Translations under genes and position numbers: made by a program
From: Brucella oryzae
GTDB lineage: Bacteria; Pseudomonadota; Alphaproteobacteria; Rhizobiales; Rhizobiaceae
Reading direction: 5' to 3'
Length of the DNA stretch: 64,000 bases
NCBI GenBank assembly: GCA_012103035.1
Contig: JAAVLL010000002.1
Coordinates: 1,496,501 to 1,560,500, forward strand
Shown here: positions 22,074 to 30,909 of the stretch, one piece after another
Numbering within the stretch: position 1 is the first letter of the stretch
How the letters are laid out: every line of letters begins with the position of its first letter
Notes under the pieces: generated by a model
The model's input: the letters and a program-made list of their open reading frames with translations, nothing else
Databases searched by the model: none
What the model was told of the DNA's origin: nothing

Positions 22074-23366
22074 ATGCAACGCAAACATCAGTCGACGCGA
22101 GAGGATATCGCCGATAGAAAGCGGATAACTAATAACCAATCCGGTCTGGCAGACCAACGACAGAAAGACGGAAAATTGTCCAGGAACCCTCCTCGCAACC
22201 AGGCTGGTTTTGCAACACGTGCGATCCATATCGGCCAGGAACCCGATCCCCTGACCGGCGCTGTGATTCCACCGATCTATCATGCGACAACCTACGTGCA
22301 GGATGGCATAGGAACGAGCAGGGGATACGATTATACGCGAAGTGGTAATCCGACCAGAAACGGCCTTGAGCGTTGCCTTGCCGACCTTGAAGGCGCGGAA
22401 GCTGCATTCGTTTTTCCCAGCGGGCTTGCGGCGGCTGCAACATTGCTGGAGGCGCTTCCCGCTGGCTCGTCGATATTGGCTCATAACGATCTCTATGGCG
22501 GTGTCTATCGACTGCTGGCCGATGTCAGGCCAATCACAGCGGCACATAATGTAAATTTTGTGGACTTTTCCGACGAAATTGCACTGCGCCAAGCCGTTCT
22601 CGACCATAAGCCCGCTCTGCTTTGGTTTGAGACCCTCAAATCCAACACTTCGCATTGTCGATCTGTCATTGATTGCTGAACTTGGCAGACAGGTCGGTGC
22701 GATTACGGTTTGCGACAGCACCTTCGTCGCCTGCGGGCAGCGCCCTATCGACCATGGAATTCATGTGGTTGTACATTCGGCAACGAAGATGCTGAACGGG
22801 CATTCGGATCTATTGGGTGGCGTGGTCGCTGTATCTGCAAACGCACCCGCCAAACTTGCCGAACGGGTTGGCTATCTGCAGAACGCCCTCGGCTCTGTCA
22901 TGTCACCGACGGATTGCGCTCTTCTGCACCGTTCACTGAAAACCTTGGAAATACGTAGCGTCCGACAATCGGAAACGGCGCTGAAGCTGGCAACCGGTCT
23001 CGAACAAAGAGCTGAAGACCTGGGATTGACCAAGGTCGTGTATCCTGGCCTCGCCAGCCATCCGCAGCATAAACTGGCCGCAGATCAAATGATCAATTTT
23101 GGCTGTGTCATTTCTATCGAAGTCTCTGGAGACCTGACACGCGTCGAACGCATTCTGACATCGACCCGTTATTTCCACTTCGCAGTCAGCCTTGGAAGCG
23201 TGGAAAGCCTTATTCAGCATCCATATTCCCTGACTCACGCCGTAGTACCTGAAGACCAGAAAAATCAGCTGGGAATTGACGCTCGGCTTATTCGCATCTC
23301 GATCGGCCTGGAAGACCCGGAAGATCTGAATCCGATCTGGTGCAAGCACTCTCAAGCAACAGATGA
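22074..23366 (+). CDS. Cystathionine beta-lyase/gamma-synthase-family PLP enzyme (two frameshifts)
   Basis: Transsulfuration-family PLP enzyme. Recognisable segments are FATRAIHIGQEPDPLTGAV, SRGYDYTRSGNPTR, the PLP-lysine region VHSATKMLNGHSDLLGG (Lys in SATK), and ISIGLEDPEDL near the C-terminus. The frame breaks at about 22632 (C run two short; expected ETPSNPTLRIVDLS) and at about 23331 (A run one short; expected EDLKSDLVQALSSNR and stop at 23366). The corrected length is about 431 residues, with a 40-residue N-terminal extension, so a TTG near 22174 could be the real start. Beta-lyase, gamma-lyase and gamma-synthase cannot be separated by eye. It stands alone between two transport or denitrification units. 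Confidence 0.8.
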
Positions 23367-23550
23367 TCTCCTCATCTGGAACTTTTACAACAGACCCGCT
23401 TTGCCGGTTGCTCGCGCAGTGCCGACACAACGACTGCTAAAGGAGATCACATCGAAACCAATCGATGACAGGTCCCGAGCGAAAGGGTGGACCACACCAA
23501 AATGCTTGTGCTAACGCTTTTTCGACCGACAGAAAAAATTCGCGCTTTCT

Positions 23551-23564
23551 TTGAGATACAACAA
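23551..23564. promoter_or_regulatory. NnrR/FNR-type box upstream of the DUF2249 operon
   Basis: TTG-AGATACAA-CAA, with exact TTG-N8-CAA spacing, 93 bases before the DUF2249 start. The expected transcript start would be near 23599. It links the accessory operon to the NO-responsive nir/nor/nos genes. Confidence 0.5.
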
Positions 23565-23656
23565 ATCCGGTCCGTGGCTAGCACTCTAGAATGGCTCGAG
23601 TGATGATGCGGCTGTCATCATCATACTTCGAAGCCTGACAGCCACGGAACAATATG

Positions 23657-23943
23657 ATGTCGGCAGAACCTGTCTCACTATCCCCGTAATCGATGTCCGC
23701 ACCATACCGCCGATTTCGCGGCATGCGACGATCTTCTCGATGATCGATGCGCTTGAACCCGGCGAAGCGCTGGAAATCATCAACGATCACAATCCGGTGC
23801 CGCTGCGCCGCCAGCTTGAAACCCGAAATCCAGGCATATTTTCTTGGGTCTACAAGGAAACAGGTCCGCTATGGCGGGTCGAGATCGGTCGCCGGAAAGG
23901 CCATCATGGCGCTGACCATGAATGCACCTGCGGCAATCACTAA
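23657..23943 (+). CDS. DUF2249 protein with His/Cys-rich tail (one frameshift)
   Basis: About 95 residues. The DUF2249 core reads VIDVRTIPPISRHATIF, DALEPGEALEIINDHNPVPL and GIFSWVYKETGPLWRVEIGR. The tail GHHGADHECTCGNH holds four His and two Cys and could bind metal. The frame breaks at about 23686, where one base is missing after SLSP; ATG codons at 23654 and 23657 are both usable. DUF2249 proteins occur next to denitrification and NO-response genes, with no established function. It is the first gene of a four-gene unit with a membrane protein, a second DUF2249 protein and a MIP18-type factor. Confidence 0.72.
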
Positions 23944-23977
23944 AGTCTTATAGGCACAACGTCCGGGACGAACTGAG

Positions 23978-25339
23978 ATGATTGGCGCGACACTTTCCCG
24001 TTGGACCCTTTCCTATTTTACCGCTTCGCTGGCTTTCCTCGTCTTTGGACTTGCCCTGATGGCAGGCGGTTTCGGCTATCCGGGTCATGGAATTCGCGCG
24101 GCTGAAACACTTATAATCGTGCACGCCATCTCAATTGGATGGCTTGCACTGCTCATGAGTGGCGCACTTCTGCAATTCGTGCCGGTTCTGGTGAACAGAT
24201 CTCTGTGGGGAAGCCGGGCAAGCCTCCCTGCTTTGCTTCTGCTGGTCGCGGGCCTGTCCGGTCTGCTCGTTGCCTTTGCAGGCATGGCCGGACTGACGGA
24301 AAGCCCGGCATGGTTGCTCCCAGTCTCCGGCGTCCTGTTGACCTGCGGTTTCTCCGTCATTTTTGCAATATTGGGCATGACGCTCTGGCTAGCGCGCCCA
24401 ATCGCCCTGCCCGCGCGTTTTGTTGCGGCAGGCATCTGCTGTCTTTTGATAACAGCTCTGCTTGGCAGTGTTTTCACTTTCGCGCTCGCAGGCTTCACCG
24501 AGCAAGCCGTTCTGCTCGATATTGCGGGAGCGGCATTGCCGGTTCACGCTGCGCTTGGCCTTGGTGGCTGGATGACCTTCACGGCTATGGGCGTAAGCTA
24601 CAGACTGCTCACAATGTTCATGCTGTCTCCCGATGCTGTGCGGCAGACAACCAGAATTATATGGTGGGAAGGTGCCGCTGCCCTGACCATCCTTGCTGTC
24701 GGAATAGTCGTTGTCGCCTTGGGAATGGGATCGGTCGAAATCGCCGTGACGGCTGCGCTCATTCCCGGTATCGCCTGTATCGCGCTCTATATCGTCGATA
24801 TTCAGACGATCTACCGGCAGCGCAAGCGCAAGACGATAGAATTGAACAGCGCCGCCAGTATCCCCGCATTTATCGCACTTGGGCTTTCGCTTCTTCTGGC
24901 AATTGCCCTGTTCTGGACAGGTACTTCCGATGCAATGATTGCCGGACTTGTCTACCTCTTCACTTTTGGTTGGCTGACCGGCCTCAGCCTTGCCCAGCTC
25001 TACAAGATCGTACCGTTTCTGACCTGGCTGGAATGTTATGGCCCCGTCATGGGACGTGCACCGACCCCGCGTGTCCAGGATATGGTCAGCGAACGCCGCG
25101 CACGACAGTGGTTCGCTCTTTATTATACTGGCGTGGCAGTGGCGACGCTGGCTTTGATTGCCGAATATCCAATCATGTTTCGTTTGGCTATCATGTTGAA
25201 TCTTGTAGCGATCCTTGCATTGATCGTGCACTTCTTCCGCGCCCGGCGGCTTCTTAATGTACCGCACGGCCTACGCCTGCCAAAGGGGCAACCCTGCCCC
25301 ATCTCATCTATGCCGGTGAACCAATTTTCAGGAGATTGA
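23978..25339 (+). CDS. 12-TM membrane protein, NnrS-/CcoN-like, of the denitrification island
   Basis: Intact 453-residue protein with about twelve hydrophobic helices. Conserved-looking histidines sit in helix-associated segments IVHAISIGWLALLMSG (about residue 48) and PVHAALGLGGWMTF (about residue 188). This resembles the heme-binding layout of NnrS and cbb3-oxidase-like subunits, although similarity to classic NnrS is not obvious. NnrS-type proteins protect against or respond to NO. The last residues include PKGQPCPIS. It starts 34 bases after the first DUF2249 gene and ends one base before the next. The call rests on topology and context. Confidence 0.6.
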   Translation: MIGATLSRWTLSYFTASLAFLVFGLALMAGGFGYPGHGIRAAETLIIVHAISIGWLALLMSGALLQFVPVLVNRSLWGSRASLPALLLLVAGLSGLLVAFAGMAGLTESPAWLLPVSGVLLTCGFSVIFAILGMTLWLARPIALPARFVAAGICCLLITALLGSVFTFALAGFTEQAVLLDIAGAALPVHAALGLGGWMTFTAMGVSYRLLTMFMLSPDAVRQTTRIIWWEGAAALTILAVGIVVVALGMGSVEIAVTAALIPGIACIALYIVDIQTIYRQRKRKTIELNSAASIPAFIALGLSLLLAIALFWTGTSDAMIAGLVYLFTFGWLTGLSLAQLYKIVPFLTWLECYGPVMGRAPTPRVQDMVSERRARQWFALYYTGVAVATLALIAEYPIMFRLAIMLNLVAILALIVHFFRARRLLNVPHGLRLPKGQPCPISSMPVNQFSGD

Positions 25340-25340
25340 A

Positions 25341-25873
25341 ATGACACTCTCAGCTCAGGACATCGCGCATCATGTGCTGGACGTACGCCCGCTGATCAAG
25401 GGCGGCGTAGAACCGTTCAATGCCATCATGGATGCAGTCGGCGGCCTTTCGCCGGGACAAAGTCTTTTGTTGATCGCCCCATTCAAACCGGCACCGCTTT
25501 TCAGTGTCATGGAGCGGAAGGGCTTTTCCGCAAAAGCGGAGTCTTTGGATAATGGTGACTGGCAAGTCCTGTTCAGCCCGCGATGGATGCCACGCCTGAA
25601 TTGCGTTTCTCGGATAATGTTGTATCGCCGGATGCCTGGCCGGAGCCGTCGCGTTATCTCGATTGCACGGATATGCAGCCGCCTGAGCCGATGGTGTGCA
25701 TTCTTGCCGAATTGGAAGATATGTCCGCAGGTACAGTTCTGTTCGCGCTGCTGCACCGCGAGCCTTTATTCCTCTTTCCCGAACTCGAAAACCGCGGTCA
25801 CGAATGGATCGGCAATTTCGATGAAACCGGCACCGCCTATCGTATCATGATCCGTGTTGGAGACGCGAGGTAG
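25341..25873 (+). CDS. Tandem DUF2249 domain protein (one frameshift)
   Basis: About 177 residues with two DUF2249-like halves: VLDVRPLIKGGVEPFNAIMD and APLFSVMERKGFSAKAE in the first, then MVCILAELEDMSAGTVLFAL, FPELENRGHEW and AYRIMIRVG in the second. The frame breaks at about 25580 (C run one short, expected LFSPAMDATPELRFSD). The gene begins one base after the membrane-protein stop and ends six bases before the MIP18-like gene, so the four genes are one transcription unit. Function unknown. Confidence 0.7.
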
Positions 25874-25878
25874 TCATC

Positions 25879-26196
25879 ATGCAACACAACACACATGCCC
25901 AGATGGAGAAGCAGATTATCGAAAGTCTGCGTCTGGTGCTCGATCCCGAACTTGGGTTCAACCTCGTGGACCTTGGCATGATCTACAGTATCGACATTCG
26001 TGATAGCGGGAATGTCGATATCAGCATGACGACGACAACACCCGGCTGCCCGGCTGCCGGTTATCTGACCGATGCCGTACGCGCGAGCGCCGAATCTGTT
26101 GAAGGTGTTAGTGCAGTGAATGTCGAACTGACCTACGAACCGGAGTGGATTCCAGAAATGGCGATGCCTGAAGTGCAAGCACGATTTGGAGATTAA
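25879..26196 (+). CDS. MIP18/PaaD-like (DUF59) Fe-S cluster assembly factor
   Basis: Intact 105-residue protein. The family pattern is VLDPELGFNLVDLGMIYSI, then DISMTTTTPGCPAAGYL, where the Cys of TTPGCP is the conserved cluster-related cysteine, and VEGVSAVNVELTYEPEW. Related proteins (SufT, PaaD, MIP18) help mature Fe-S or metal enzymes. Its place downstream of two DUF2249 genes and upstream of nirK suggests a role in repairing or maturing a metalloenzyme under nitrosative conditions. That role is inferred. Confidence 0.8.
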   Translation: MQHNTHAQMEKQIIESLRLVLDPELGFNLVDLGMIYSIDIRDSGNVDISMTTTTPGCPAAGYLTDAVRASAESVEGVSAVNVELTYEPEWIPEMAMPEVQARFGD

Positions 26197-26226
26197 TCGC
26201 CAGGCACATAAATCCCGTCACCAAAG

Positions 26227-26264
26227 CCAGCGAACGCTACCAATCTGTTCGCTGGTTTCTCTTT
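26227..26264 (+). terminator. Rho-independent terminator after the DUF2249/MIP18 operon
   Basis: Perfect 9-bp stem CCAGCGAAC / GTTCGCTGG with an 11-base loop, followed by the T-rich tail TTTCTCTTT, 30 bases past the stop of the MIP18-like gene. Confidence 0.75.
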
Positions 26265-26340
26265 GCTCAAACCTCTTCGTTTCAGCCTTTGCTCCAGCGC
26301 AAACAAAGCGAAACATATATCAAACGGATGAATTAACTAT

Positions 26341-26354
26341 TTGATATTTAACAA
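26341..26354. promoter_or_regulatory. Second TTG-N8-CAA match upstream of nirK
   Basis: TTG-ATATTTAA-CAA, 52 bases upstream of the main box (centre to centre). The surrounding DNA is A+T rich, so a chance match is possible. A tandem arrangement could allow two dimers to bind. Confidence 0.3.
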
Positions 26355-26392
26355 TTATTATTACTCAACTTTCTGCACCACCTTGATCGCAG

Positions 26393-26406
26393 TCAAGGAC
26401 CATCGA
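26393..26406. promoter_or_regulatory. NnrR/FNR-type box of the nirK promoter
   Basis: TTG-ATCGCAGT-CAA: the TTGAT half-site matches the classical Fnr/NnrR consensus on the left arm. Its centre is 75 bases before the nirK ATG, placing the expected transcript start near 26441 with a 34-base leader that contains AAGGAG. Confidence 0.7.
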
Positions 26407-26474
26407 AACGACCCTTTCTATAGTCGCCATGACAGAGCAGGAAATGCTCGGTCCTATCGTAAAGGAGAGTATCG

Positions 26475-27603
26475 ATGGTCGACCAGATGCAAATCAGCCG
26501 CCGTAGCATATTGGCAGGAGCCGCCCTGGCCGGGGCACTTGCGCCGGTTCTGGCAACCACATCCGCCTGGGGACAGGGCGCAATGAGAAAGGCAAGTGCA
26601 GCAGAAATAGCCGCACTCCCACGCCAGAAAGTCAAGTTGGTGGATCCCCTTCGTGCATGCCCACAGTCAGGTTGCAGAGGGCGGACCGAAGGTGGTTGAA
26701 TTCACAATGGTGATCGAGGAAAAGAAGATCGTCATCGATGATGCGGGAACCGAAGTCCATGCCATGGCATTCAACGGCACCGTTCCGGGACCGCTGATGG
26801 TTGTGCATCAGGACGATTATGTCGAGCTAACCCTCATCAATCCCGAAACCAACACGCTGATGCACAATATTGATTTTCACGCTGCAACGGGCGCATTGGG
26901 CGGCGGTGGACTAACCGAAATCAATCCGGGTGAAAAGACTATTCTGCGCTTCAAGGCGACGAAGCCCGGCGTCTTTGTCTATCACTGCGCACCTCCCGGA
27001 ATGGTTCCCTGGCATGTCGTATCGGGCATGAATGGTGCGATTATGGTGCTGCCGCGCGAGGGACTGCATGACGGCAAGGGAAAAGCCCTGACATACGACA
27101 AGGTCTACTATGTCGGCGAACAGGATTTCTACGTGCCGCGCGACGAGGACGGGAAATACAAGAAATATGATGCGCCCGGTGACGCCTATGAAGACACGGT
27201 TAAGGTCATGCGCACCCTCACCCCAACCCATGTCGTATTCAACGGCGCTGTCGGCGCACTGACCGGCGACAAGGCCATGACGGCAGCGGTCGGCGAGAAA
27301 GTCCTGATCGTCCATTCTCAGGCCAACCGCGATACGAGACCGCATCTGATCGGAGGCCACGGGGATTATGTCTGGTCAACCGGCAAGTTCAACACACCGC
27401 CGGATGTCGATCAGGAAACCTGGTTCATTCCGGGCGGCGCGGCCGGAGCAGCTTTCTATACGTTCCGGCAGCCCGGCATCTATGCCTATGTGAACCATAA
27501 TCTGATCGAGGCTTTTGAACTCGGCGCCGCTGCCCATTTCAAGGTCACAGGTGAATGGAACGACGACCTGATGACCTCGGTTCTCGCGCCATCCGGCATG
27601 TAA
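26475..27603 (+). CDS. nirK: NirK, copper nitrite reductase (one frameshift site)
   Basis: Periplasmic trimeric enzyme that reduces nitrite to NO. The Tat signal [18 protein letters not shown] is followed by two cupredoxin domains. Type 1 and type 2 copper ligands are visible in [29 protein letters not shown] and [11 protein letters not shown]. The frame breaks at about 26650, where two bases are missing from adjacent C and T runs (expected [18 protein letters not shown]). The corrected length is about 376 residues. An NnrR-type box lies upstream, and nirV and nnrR follow. Confidence 0.95.
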
Positions 27604-27650
27604 AGCGAATGCATGAAGGCGCCTTGCCTCCCATAGCGCCTTTGGCAAAC

Positions 27651-27690
27651 CTGGAGCGGTTCCCACGTTTGGGGACATGCTCCAACTGAA
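27651..27690. repeat. Partial intergenic repeat after nirK
   Basis: The stretch GGAGCGGTTCCCACGTTTGG followed by GGACATGCTCC resembles the core and end of the palindromic repeats at 17.7 and 50.6 kb, in shortened form. Confidence 0.35.
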
Positions 27691-27714
27691 CGATGTTTTA
27701 GGATGAAAGGCTCG

Positions 27715-27751
27715 GGGCTGTATCCATCTGCCTCCCGGATGGATACGGTCC
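27715..27751 (+). terminator. Stem-loop between nirK and nirV
   Basis: GTATCCATC (27720-27728) pairs perfectly with GATGGATAC (27738-27746), and the stem can extend outward to GGGG/CCCC with mismatches. No clear T tract follows, so it may attenuate transcription into nirV or stabilise the nirK message. Confidence 0.45.
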
Positions 27752-27762
27752 CCTGATATCCG

Positions 27763-28680
27763 ATGAACGAAAGCAAAGGAAAACCTGCCTGCGCGAGCTT
27801 GCCGTAGCCATCCCGGCGGTTGTGCTAGCAGTCGTCGCAGGATTGTTTGTCGTTGACGCAGTCGGGCGTGCGGATCACTCAATGCCGGGCGCATCGACTG
27901 TCGGTCCCGAGACGATTGTCATCGCGCCGCGCACCATGACTTATCGGGCGGATGGCGATTTTCAGAAGAACAATTATCCTGTCGATGCCCCATTGACGAC
28001 CCGCAAGCTGCAACGGGCATTCGAGATCATGAAATATCAGGTCAGCACGACTGACTACGAACGTTGCGTCGCCGATGGTGACTGTCAGCCTGCCGAAGCT
28101 TTGCCGCATAATCACGATGCATCCACAGAAGATAGCCCCATCGTAGGCGTCAGCTATGATGATGCGCAAAACTATGCCGGCTGGCTTTCGCGAAAAACTG
28201 GCGATATCTGGCATCTGCCGACAGACGAGCAGTGGGCGTTCGCCGCCGGGTCACGCTTTCCCGACGATGCGCTTGGCATCGAGGATGATGCTGCAGCCAA
28301 TCCGGCACTGCGCTGGCTGAGAGATTATGAAAACAAAGTGCCCGCAAGCTGGACAGGAACCCTGCCAGACGCCCCGCCGGCGCTTTCGGTGTCAACGAAC
28401 TGGGCGTAGCCGACATTGCAGGCAATGTGTGGGAATGGACCCAGACCTGCCACCGCCGCGTCAATATCGATGCCTATGGCAAGCAGGTTGCGGAAATGCC
28501 GGCTTGCGGCGTTTATGTCGTCAATGGCAAGCACCGCGCGGCCATGAGTTCATTCATTCGCAACCCGAAAACCGGGGATGCAGCGTTGGTGTACCGCCGG
28601 ACAATCTCGGTTTCCGGCTGGTTCGCGACAACCGCTGGTATGCTGTGATGTGGAAGCGCATCCAGAACATCGGCGCATGA
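27763..28680 (+). CDS. nirV: NirV, formylglycine-generating-enzyme-like protein (three frameshifts)
   Basis: NirV is a SUMF1/FGE-fold protein commonly encoded after nirK; its precise role is unsettled. A membrane anchor/signal (ELAVAIPAVVLAVVAGLFVV) precedes FEIMKYQVSTTDYERCVADG, SPIVGVSYDDAQNYAGWLS, WHLPTDEQWAFAAG, DIAGNVWEWTQTC and PPDNLGFRLVRD, all typical FGE segments. One-base losses occur at about 27787 (A run), 28341 (G) and 28576 (G run). Restoring them gives about 306 residues from the ATG at 27763. The gene ends 100 bases before nnrR. Confidence 0.87.
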
Positions 28681-28780
28681 GGGATTAACTGTGAATGCCC
28701 GGTCTCCGGCTCCGAAAACAATTCCAAGCCCGCTTTGCTGTGCTAAGGTAGATGCAGGATTTTGGAGTGTGAGAAACGCA

Positions 28781-29476
28781 ATGTCCATGATAGATCGCGG
28801 ACTTGTCAGGAAACTGTCTTTGTTCGCCAAAATGAGTGACGGTGAACTGGACAAGCTTGTTTCCTATGCAACTACAAAGCGTGTTCTTCCTGGAGAAGCG
28901 ATCTTCGAACAGGGCGACGATGCTGTTCTTTTCTACCTCCTCCTGCACGGGCGGCTGAAGGTCAATCAGGTGACGCCGGACGGACAGCAGATCATCGTCC
29001 GAATGGTGCATCCGGGCGATCTGTTCGGGTTTGCCAAAGCCTTGCAAAGAAGCGACTATCCCGGCACGGCGATCGCCGTCGCGGAAAGCATTGTGCTGGC
29101 TTGGCCGACAGAGCTTTGGGATTATTTTGTCGAGCAGAATCCCGGTCTGGCAATGAACGCTATCCAGACGATCGGCAAAAGACTGGAAGAAGCCCACACG
29201 CGCATCCGTGAAATGTCGACGGAAGAAGTGGAACGGCGTGTCGCCCACACGGTCCTGCGCCTTGCACGTCATGCCGGACGAAAAGAAGACGACGGTATTC
29301 GAATCGATTTTCCGATCACGAAGCAGGATATCGCCGAAATGACTGGAACAACCTTGCATACCGTGTCACGCATTCTCACCAGCTGGGAAGCCCAAGGGCT
29401 CGTTCGTGGTGGACGCCAGAAACTGACCGTTCTCAATATGTCAGGTGTGAGACGACTTGCAGACGGCGAGCAATAA
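28781..29476 (+). CDS. nnrR: NnrR, Crp/Fnr-family nitric-oxide-responsive regulator
   Basis: Intact. From the ATG at 28781, preceded by GTGAGAAA, it encodes 231 residues. A cyclic-nucleotide-binding-type sensor domain (GEAIFEQGDDAVLFYLLLHG, MVHPGDLFGFAKAL) is followed by a Crp-type helix-turn-helix (ITKQDIAEMTGTTLHTVSRI). It lacks the N-terminal cysteine cluster of oxygen-sensing Fnr. An in-frame start at 28691 would add 30 unusual residues and is less likely. NnrR activates nir and nor genes in response to NO. TTG-N8-CAA sites occur before nosR, the DUF2249 operon, nirK, norE and norC. Confidence 0.9.
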   Translation: MSMIDRGLVRKLSLFAKMSDGELDKLVSYATTKRVLPGEAIFEQGDDAVLFYLLLHGRLKVNQVTPDGQQIIVRMVHPGDLFGFAKALQRSDYPGTAIAVAESIVLAWPTELWDYFVEQNPGLAMNAIQTIGKRLEEAHTRIREMSTEEVERRVAHTVLRLARHAGRKEDDGIRIDFPITKQDIAEMTGTTLHTVSRILTSWEAQGLVRGGRQKLTVLNMSGVRRLADGEQ

Positions 29477-29591
29477 AGTCAGTAGAAAACAGGAAATACT
29501 GGCGGAAAGCGTCCAGCGTAACGCAGTTAAAATACAATAAATAATTAGATAATTGATTTTCCTTCAAAGAAATAGGGACATTATCTTCGCA

Positions 29592-30065
29592 TCACCCGAA
29601 GACTTCCCGTTGCTCGGATTTTGCTGCCAGCAGCGCCTCTATCATCAACTTTTCTGACAGGATATGGCGGCGCACGCTCTCCATAAAACCACGCATCATG
29701 TATGAAATCGTGTCGGCGGCAAGATTGCTGCACCCTTTTGCAACCGCTGTCAGGGTCTGCGACAACTCCTCGGCAGCCATCCGGTCGCAACGATGTTCCG
29801 CCTTCAGCCGTTCGATGATGGCATTGGCGAAATGCGAATGAGCCTGCCGACTGAAATCGGGAAAAAGCACCTCTTCCTCAAGCGCATGGGTTTCGCTGAC
29901 AAGGCGGGGAATGAGCTTCGCGATCCGCCAGTACTCCTGCATCGAGGCATCGGATTCGAGATCGCCCGCGATTTCCTCCAGCTGGAGACAAAGTTGCAGA
30001 AGCTCATGATGATGCGCTTCAAGGCGGCTGATGTCGGTCGCGTGCAGGGCTGGCAGCGTGTCCAT
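29592..30065 (-). CDS. Hemerythrin-like HHE-domain protein
   Basis: Intact 157-residue helical protein. Candidate di-iron ligands are spread along it: RLEAHHHELL, SETHALEEEVLFPDF and ERLKAEHRCD, the usual H..HxxxE..HxxxD-like layout of hemerythrin HHE domains, and a final helix with RRHILSEKLMIEAL. Such proteins in denitrification clusters are thought to bind O2 or NO, or to repair damaged Fe-S proteins. It follows the small membrane gene by 14 bases, and both are divergent from norE and share its NnrR-type box. Confidence 0.78.
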   Translation of the reverse strand: MDTLPALHATDISRLEAHHHELLQLCLQLEEIAGDLESDASMQEYWRIAKLIPRLVSETHALEEEVLFPDFSRQAHSHFANAIIERLKAEHRCDRMAAEELSQTLTAVAKGCSNLAADTISYMMRGFMESVRRHILSEKLMIEALLAAKSEQREVFG

Positions 30066-30079
30066 GACCTCTCTATTCC

Positions 30080-30235
30080 CTATTGACCTAAGAATAGAAC
30101 GGCTGCAATCACGATGGATGCAGCAACGGCGGATAGCGTGCCCGCGCCCTGCAACGCTCCCATGCGATAGAGAACCAGTGAGAATCCGATGATCGCCGGT
30201 GTTGCGACCATGAGACCGATCTGTGCATCCGTCAT
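30080..30235 (-). CDS. Small membrane protein (51 aa) upstream of the hemerythrin gene
   Basis: Starts MTDAQIGLMVATPAII and has two hydrophobic helices (about residues 5-22 and 30-49) ending in AAVLFLGQ. No family was recognised. The ATG at 30233-30235 lies 21 bases downstream of the transcript start predicted from the box at 30291-30304, and GGAAA precedes it. It is in one unit with the hemerythrin-like gene, so it probably acts in the NO response. It is a short gene that automatic annotation may miss. Confidence 0.6.
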   Translation of the reverse strand: MTDAQIGLMVATPAIIGFSLVLYRMGALQGAGTLSAVAASIVIAAVLFLGQ

Positions 30236-30290
30236 TGAAATTTCCTTGGCTATGACAAGAGTACAATGTCGCGCCCGACGCATTTCTTCT

Positions 30291-30304
30291 TTGCCAAAAC
30301 GCAA
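30291..30304. promoter_or_regulatory. NnrR/FNR-type box between the small membrane gene and norE
   Basis: TTG-CCAAAACG-CAA. It can serve both directions: on the minus strand the predicted start is near 30256; on the plus strand near 30339, which coincides with the norE ATG and would make norE leaderless. Confidence 0.55.
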
Positions 30305-30338
30305 AGAAGGCCCGAACTGCGGGCGCTAGGCATGTGCG

Positions 30339-30901
30339 ATGTCTGGAACCGAAGATTTGGCCATAGTTGCAATGAATTCAGAGAACCACGCGGAAGACGA
30401 TCTTCTGCTGTGGATTCTCGTGTGGAGCGAACTCATCGCCTTCGCAATCCTGCTGATAGCCTTCATGGTGATGTCGATCATCAATGCGGAAGGGGTGCGC
30501 AGTTGCGCGCACATCTGAGCCCCGGCCTCGCTGCGACCAACACCGTTGTGCTGCTGATGAGCGGCTGGCAGGCGGCGGTCGCCGTGCGCAGGCGCAACAC
30601 TATAGATCAGGCTCGCCGCCCGCTTTTATATGCCGCCTTTTTCGGCCTCGTTTTTGTGGCGATCAAGCTTGTCGAATATTCGCATGAGATTCGGTTTGTG
30701 GGCGATGAGGCGGCCGGGTCATTCTTCGAGCTTTATTTTCTGCTGACCGGGTTTCATCTTCTGCATGTGCTGTTCGGCTCGGTCGTGCTGGCGCTTGTCG
30801 CATGGCGACCGACGCGCGCCAATATTCTGCTGATTACGACGCTATGGCACGCCATCGACCTCGTATGGCTGGTGATGTTCCCCGTTCTTTATCTCGCTTG
30901 A
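30339..30901 (+). CDS. norE: NorE, cytochrome oxidase subunit III-like protein (one frameshift)
   Basis: Membrane protein of about 187 residues, related to subunit III of heme-copper oxidases, that assists nitric oxide reductase. It has five hydrophobic segments, with LLLWILVWSELIAFAILLIA near the start, then KLVEYSHEI, FFELYFLLTGFHLLHVLFG and LLITTLWHAIDLVWLVMFPV. The frame breaks at about 30498, where GG is read as G after NAEGV (expected AQLRAHLSPGLAATN). The ATG at 30339 precedes SGTEDLAIVAMN. It overlaps no gene and is followed by norF after eight bases. Confidence 0.85.
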
Positions 30902-30909
30902 GGCCCGCA

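Noticed and set aside
23571-23648. Alternative pairing CCGTGGCT/AGCCACGG competing with GGCTGTCA/TGACAGCC, plus a 15-codon leader frame, resembling an attenuator
   Set aside because: The transcript start predicted from the NnrR-type box (about 23599) would exclude the first arm and the leader start, so only the inner hairpin (23610-23643) is likely to form.
30246-30258. TTG...CAA match upstream of the small membrane gene
   Set aside because: The spacing is seven bases, not eight, and a correct site lies at 30291.
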